Shown here: piece after piece, positions 58,831 to 64,000 of the stretch
Layout of the letters: each line of letters starts with the position of its first letter
Position numbering within the stretch: position 1 is the stretch's first letter
Assembly: GCA_037962975.1 (NCBI GenBank)
Contig: CM075672.1
Span: forward strand, 54,010,501 to 54,074,500
DNA: 64,000 nt
Origin: Clitoria ternatea
Taxonomy: Eukaryota > Streptophyta > Magnoliopsida > Fabales > Fabaceae
Reading direction: 5' to 3'
Notes under the pieces: model-generated
Told to the model about the DNA's origin: nothing
The model's input: the letters and a program-made list of their open reading frames with translations, nothing else
Database searches by the model: none
Position numbers and translations under genes: made by a program

Positions 58831-60694
58831 CTATGCTGTTAAGAACTGAAGAAGAGGCTTTACAAGCCTTTCTTAAGGATGATTTTGACTCTGAGACTGA
58901 GGAGTTAGATAACTCACATAATGAGTTGCTGAACCTACTAGAAGCATGTGAAGTAGGGGAATTAAAAAATGAAAAGAAAGAAAAATTGAATAATACTGAA
59001 CATGAGAAAGGTAAGGAGGTGTTTGAAGAAAAGCATTATTTGAAACCTTTGCCTTCTTATTTGAAATATGTTTTCTTAGGAAATAATGAATCACATCCTG
59101 TAATCATTAATGCTGAATTAAATGAGAAGAATGTAGAAAAACTAATCGGGGTTTTAAGAAAACATGAATCTGCCATTGGTTGGAACATTTCTGATTTAAA
59201 GGGGATTATTTCATCATTTTGTATGCATAAAATTTTGATGGAGGATGACTATTCCTCAGTAGTTCAGCCACAAAGAAGATTAAACCCCATAATGAAAGAA
59301 GCTATAAGGAAAAAAGTGGTTAAACTCCTTGATGCAGGGATTATCTATCCTATCTCGGACAACGCTTGGATCAATCCGGTCCAAGTGGTGCTTAAGAAAG
59401 GAGGGATAACCACTGTTAAAAATGAAAAAGGTGAAATCATTACCACTAGACCAACTACAGGTTGGAGAATGGGCATAGATTATAGAAGGTTAAATGACTC
59501 CACTAGAAAATACCACTTTCCTTTATCATTTGTAGACCAAATGCTTGAGAGGTTGTCAGGTCATGAGTATTATTACTTCCTTGATGGATATTCTGGCTAC
59601 AACCAGACTGTGGTTGATCCAAAAGATCAAAAGAAGACAGCCTTTACCTATCCATATGGAATCTTTGTATATAGGTGCATGCCATTTGGTTTGTGCAATG
59701 CACCAGTAACCTTTCAAAGGTGTATGCTGGCAATTTTTGGGGACATGGTAGAGAAGTTCATTGAGGTGTTTATGGATGACTTCTCTGTGTTTGGAAACAG
59801 CTTTAATATATGCCTCAGTAACCTATCTAATGTACTGGTGAGATGTCAAGAGACTAATCTTGTCCTCAACTGGGAAAGTGTCATTTTATGGTTAGAGGAG
59901 GGATAGTCCTTGGCCACAAAATCTCTGCTGAGGGCATTCAAGTAGATAGAGCCAAGATTGATATCATTGAAAAGCTTCATCCTCCAATCAATATGAAAGG
60001 AGTGAGGAGTTTCTTAGGATGTGCTGGCTTCTATAGGAGATTTATAAAAGATTTTTCAAAAATAGCAAAGCCTTTAACTGATTTGCTGGTGAAAGATCAT
60101 GCTTTTGTTTTTGATGAAAACTGTGTCAAGGCTTTTGAAAATTTAAAACACAGATTACTTTCAGCTCCGATCCTTGCAGCACCTGATTGGTCTTACCATT
60201 TGAACTCATGTGTGATACAAGTGATTTTGCTATAGGAGCTGTACTGGGGCAGAAAAAGAAAGATTAACACATGTCATTTATTATGCTAGTAAGGTGCTGA
60301 ATGAGAATCAAATAAACTACACTACTACTGAAAAAGAAATGCTTGTTGTGGTGTATGCAATTGATAAATTCAGAGCTTACTTGATTGGTGCTAAGGTTAT
60401 TGTTTATACAGATCATTCAACAATCAAGTACTTGCTAGCTAAATAGAATCAAAGCCAAGATTGATCATATGGGTTCTATTACTCCAAGAGTTTGATTTGG
60501 AAATAAGAGATAAAAAGGGAGTAGAGAACTCAGTGGCTGATCAACTCTCTCTTTTGGAAGGTGAAATGGATTCTATCTTAATAAAAGAAGAATTTCCAGA
60601 TGAGAGGCTGATGGCAATTACCACAGGGCCATGGTATGCTGATATGGCCAACTTTAAAAGTTCCTTTCTGGTACCAGAAGGGTGGACATCCTAA
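58831..60694 (+). pseudogene. Athila linker, reverse transcriptase and RNase H, + copy
   Basis: The frame 58530-59906 carries a Glu/Lys-rich linker, then RT: KLLDAGIIYPISDNAW, WRMGIDYRRLND (Cys-to-Gly relative to the other copy), FLDGYSGYNQT and FMDDFSVFGN near 59773. A frameshift at about 59885 moves to 59888-60235 (GVRSFLGCAGFYRRFIKDFS). After another shift, RNase H remnants appear (NYTTTEKEMLVVVYAIDKF, VIYTDHS-type motif near 60405). The tail runs to a TAA at 60692-60694, where the other copy has Gln. Confidence 0.85.
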
Positions 60695-61915
60695 ATGAAG
60701 AAAAAGTTCTTTCATGATAGTAAAACTTTTCTATGGGATGATCCATTTCTTTATAAGATAAGAGTAGATGGAATTATCAGGAGATATGTGCCTCAATCAG
60801 AGCAAGAAAGACTATTATGGCACTGCCATGACTCCTATTGTGGAGGACACCATGGTGCCTCTAGAACAGTAGCAAAAGTATTGCAATGTGGCTTTTATTG
60901 GCCAACAATTTCTTAGGATGCTAGAGCATATGTGCAAAGGTGTGATAAGTTCCAAAGAAGTAGAGGCCTCTCTGCTAAAGCTGGCATGCCTTTGACAAAT
61001 ATTTTAGTTGTGGAGTTATTTGATGTTTGGGGTATTGACTTCATAAGACCATTCCCAAAGTCATTCTCTAATGAGTATATCCTTGTTGCTGTAGATTATG
61101 TCTCCAAATGGGTGGAGGCAATCCATACCAGGACCAATGATGCACATGTGGTGCTTAGGTTTATAAAGAAGAACATTTTCTCTAGATTTGGAGTCCCTAG
61201 AGTCCTCATTAGTGATGGAGGGTCGCATTTCTGAATAGAATTATGGAAAAAACCCTAAGACATTATGAGGTACTGCATAAGTTGTCTACTCCATATCATC
61301 CACAAACTTGTGGGCAAGTTGAGCTTTCCAATAGAGAAATCAAGAGAATATTAGAGAAAGTGGTAGGGAAATCTAGGAAGGATTGGTCTGTAAGATTAGA
61401 TGATGCATTATGGGCCTATAGGACAGTATTTAAGAGTCCAATTGGCATGTTACCTTATCAGTTGGTATATAGTAAGGCTTGCCATCTCCCTGTGGAGTTA
61501 GAGCATAAGGCATGGTGGGCCACAAAGCTGTTAAACATGGATTGTGACCAATCTCAAGAGGAAAGAGTCCTAAAACTCCATGAAAATGAGGAGTTCAGAC
61601 TCAATGCTTATCAGAGTGCCTCAATTTATAAAGAGAAAAATAAGAGGTGGCATGATAAGTGGATTAACAAAAGAGTTTTAGAAGGATGACAAGGTCTTGT
61701 TGTTTAATTCTAGACTGAGACTCTTTCTAGGAAAACTTAGATCCAAATAGTCTGGACCTTTTATTGTGAATGAGGTTTTTCCTCATGGTGCAATTGAATT
61801 GAAGGAACCAGCCACTAAAAGAACTTTTAAAGTAAATGGCCAAAGACTCAAGCTTTACTTTGCAAGAGAGGTTGATAGGCAGAAATCCTCCATGTTTTTA
61901 CAGGCATCTTCTTAG
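60695..61915 (+). pseudogene. Athila integrase, + copy
   Basis: HHCC region LLWHCHDSYCGGHHGA near 60815 and CDKFQRSRGLS near 60938, core WGIDFIRPFPKSF (61028), VLISDGGSHF (61203), and SPIGMLPYQLVY (Glu position replaced or shifted, near 61435), then VFPHGAIELKEP and the stop at 61913-61915. Interruptions are TAG at 60914-60916, a stop and shift near 61233, and a frameshift near 61675. Confidence 0.85.
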
Positions 61916-63175
61916 GTGTCAAAGGTCAACCTAGTGACCTTAAAGAAGTGCTTGAGGGAGGCAACCCTACATTTTAATTATCATAGTTTGTGTTTGGTGT
62001 TTTAAAACAATAAAAGAAAACCAAAAAGGTGTGAATAAAGTGTCATTAAAATTGTAAAAATTTTGTATAAGGTTTGAGTGTATAAATTTTGAATTCCAGT
62101 GTACATACGCAATTCACCAAAATAATAAAATTGTGGATCAGGAAGTACGCATACATACATTCCAAACTGGGCGTTGTTACGCGTAATTAAATCAGCATCA
62201 GACCCCCTCTAGCTCTCAAACGAGAACCTTCACACTTGAGCAAGCTCGGGGAGTCACAAGCATGACTCTTTTGTTATGCCTCGCGCTTGAGTGAGGACTA
62301 TGCGCTTGACTGAGGAACTCCACACTCTAAGCGCTACCCCTATACCAAATTGACGCTTGAGCGTGACTCTTTCACGCTTGAGCGTGACCTTCCCCTGTTC
62401 CTAGCGTGCTTGAGCTTACTTTTACTCACGTCTGAGCATGAGCTTCCTAGCTAGGACTGATGTTGAAAAAGTCCTACGCTTGAGCGTATTAAGGCACGCT
62501 TGAGCGTGCTCAGGTTTGGAAATAGTTAGAATCTTATTTTTCTAAGTTGTCGCTTAAGCGAAAGGTTGGGCGCCCAAGCGTGAAGAGCTCCTGATCCTAG
62601 TTACCACTATCACGATTGAGTGTGGTCCTTCGATGCTTGAGCGTGCCCCATGATGCTTTCTCCTCGCTGAAGCGGTGATGCTTACGCTTGAGCATGCTCA
62701 TGACTCAACAAAATTCCAGCTTTGCGCTTGAGCGAACTAGTGTACGCTTGAGCGTGACTTATGGCTATGCCCCACGCTTAAGCGTGATAGTGCAAGGTTG
62801 GGCGTGGTTCAGACCTGTTGCCATCTTTGTGCTTTAATTTGGGCGTATGTACACCCAAGATTCAAGGTACCTACGCATCATCAGGCATTAGGTTCAGCAG
62901 TATAAAAACACTCTCAGCGTACAAACCCTAACTCTTTACGTTGGAAACTTGGGTTTTAAAGAGGAAAAGGCACAATATCTGGATTCCTTTGAAAGGTAAC
63001 ATCTTTTCACTTCTTCATTTCAGTTAATAGTTAGAATTCTTATATTTCAGTGTTTAATTTCAAATTTCTTGCATCCATCATATCTTTTCATCTCACATTT
63101 TTATTTTGCTATGGTTGTGCTGTTTGTGCATTTGCACCTATTTAGGCACTATAAATACCATCCTTAACACTCACA
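61916..63175 (+). other. Athila spacer between integrase and downstream ORF, rich in CGCTTGAGCG words
   Basis: No gene is recognised. From 62100 to 62165 CGTACATACGC-like words occur (GTGTACATACGCA, GTACGCATACATAC). From 62280 to 62830 there are about fifteen near-palindromes, including ACGCTTGAGCGT at 62353, 62374, 62476, 62496 and 62744, TCGCTTAAGCGA near 62552, and the perfect CACGCTTAAGCGTG at 62773-62786. GGGCGTATGTACACCC near 62841 repeats the first type. After 62900 a TATAAAAACACT segment (62900-62911) and an AT-rich leader precede the ORF, so a separate transcript start for the ORF is possible. Confidence 0.75.
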
Positions 63176-64000
63176 ATGTCCACGAGATCACAAAGACTTT
63201 TTAGAAAACCAAAAAGAGTGGTTGAAATGAAAAGTGTAAAAAAAACACCAAAAGAGAAAGGAAAGGGGGTGGCTACTGTAAGTACTCCTGTTTCTCCACC
63301 ACCTAAAAAGAGTAAAAGCCTTGAGGAGGAAAAAGAACTCCAAGAGAAATGAGGATTTTGATGGGCATAGGTTTAGGGACTTCAAGGCTGCTCAAGAATA
63401 TGAGAAAAAATTCAAAAATAGAGGAGTAATAAGGGAAAGGGCTCTGGTCCTTGATGAAGATAATTGCTCGAATATTGATGTAAAGGCTGCTATGTTTGAA
63501 AGAGGATGACAGTATTTTAATGAGAACTTAGGCAATGGTTATCAAGAACTCACTAGGGAATTTAATGCCAATCTAAGGGCCAATTCTATTGAGGATAAGT
63601 TTCCTTTTTCTTCCTTCTTGAGAGGAGTCATCATTCCTCTATCTGGTCATATACTGAATAAGCTTTTGAAAATACCTATCTTAGATGGTGAAGGATGTCA
63701 CTACACTAGGAAAGTGGATATCTTTCATAGGGTTGAAAATGAGAATCTTTAGAAAGAAATTTTAGAGGAATGCTATGAACAAGGAGCTGCATATATAACA
63801 AAAGTGAGTGGTGCACCAAAAAGTGTCAGGAAGAGTTGTATGAATCATCTCCCCCTCTTATGGTGCCACTATGTCCTTTCATCCCTGTAACTTGTGGCTC
63901 ATGCTATTGAGGTTGCCATTAAGAGGTTGGTGTTAATTTACTATTTAATGAGAGGCCTGTATGTTAACTTGGGTGAGTTAATACTGGAGGAGATGATGAA
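63176..64000 (+). pseudogene. Athila downstream ORF (plant-transposon-protein-like), runs off window
   Basis: ATG 63176 encodes MSTRSQRLFRKPKR and a Lys-rich basic stretch with a nuclear-signal look (PPPKKSK) up to a frameshift near 63345. The next frame continues GHRFRDFKAAQEYEKKFKNRG, then a helical domain with QYFNENLGNGYQELTREFNANL that resembles the uncharacterised 'putative plant transposon protein' domain. TGA at 63507-63509 (Trp expected) and stops near 63750 and 63890 interrupt it; it is otherwise open to the last base. The role is unknown. Position matches the envelope-like ORF of Athila, but the sequence seen looks soluble and basic rather than membrane-bound. Confidence 0.65.

Larger units (their letters stand above)
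50980..64000 (+). mobile_element. Second Athila-type element, + strand, 3' end outside window
   Basis: It has a 5' LTR (50980-52682), a tRNA-Asp-type primer site, gag (split by a solo LTR), protease, RT-RNase H, integrase, a spacer with CGCTTGAGCG words, and the start of the downstream ORF, which runs into the window end. Coding parts align throughout with the minus-strand Athila, but the LTR and 3' spacer are very different, so they are separate subfamilies. The two lie head to head, 5' LTRs 1.74 kb apart. Confidence 0.92.

Noticed and set aside
1..64000. tRNA, rRNA or ordinary host protein genes
   Set aside because: Apart from primer-site complements and retroelement domains I could recognise none on either strand. 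Remaining short frames fall inside LTRs or antisense to pol.

Overview
This is plant nuclear DNA, almost certainly from a flowering plant. A Phaseoleae-type legume is my guess, from the style of the Athila Gag and LTRs, and is inference only. I see no host gene, rRNA or tRNA gene. Nearly all of the window is LTR retrotransposon, stacked by nested insertion. Seven insertion events can be read directly: six have matching 5-bp target-site duplications (TSDs), and for the seventh only the left end lies in the window.

Layout. (1) Positions 1-3735 hold a + strand Ty3/gypsy chromovirus-type element (LTR tail, initiator-Met primer site, intact 379-aa Gag, start of protease) joined directly to a diverged LTR of 'family B', so pol is missing. 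(2) Positions 3960-33938 are one old minus-strand Ty1/copia element of Sirevirus style with an extra 3' ORF. It is interrupted by a copia solo LTR (5846-10738, TSD ATAAC), which is itself interrupted by a 3.6-kb gypsy 'family A' solo LTR (6511-10120, TSD ATAAA), and by a family A element (11098-30059, TSD AATTT, minus, Tekay-like chromovirus). The left LTR of that element carries a younger + strand family A element with gag but no pol (13758-21683, TSD CATCC). (3) A second copia element (copia2) starts at 33939 inside the gag of the first. It is interrupted by a complete minus-strand Athila element (36192-49239, TSD ACCCA) and then by a + strand Athila element that begins at 50980 and runs off the window. 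A 3.7-kb family B solo LTR sits in the gag of the second Athila (52893-56606, TSD AGAGC). For four insertions an unoccupied copy of the same site exists elsewhere in the window, so those junctions can be checked internally.

All polyproteins are broken by stops and frameshifts, except the Gag at 952-2091 and a 530-codon RT-RNase H block at 43088-44680. Several stops are CAG or CAA codons turned to TAG or TAA, as expected from decay of methylated, silenced DNA.

The most interesting structure is non-coding. Family A LTRs carry a dense array of about ten tiny hairpins with 5-8 bp arms and a 3-nt loop (GGG or GAG on the sense strand), and the arms stay complementary while their sequence changes between subfamilies. 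Separately, 12-16 bp near-palindromes of the type TCGCTTGAGCGA are clustered in the LTRs or 3' spacers of at least three unrelated families. Neither pattern is explained by ordinary LTR annotation.
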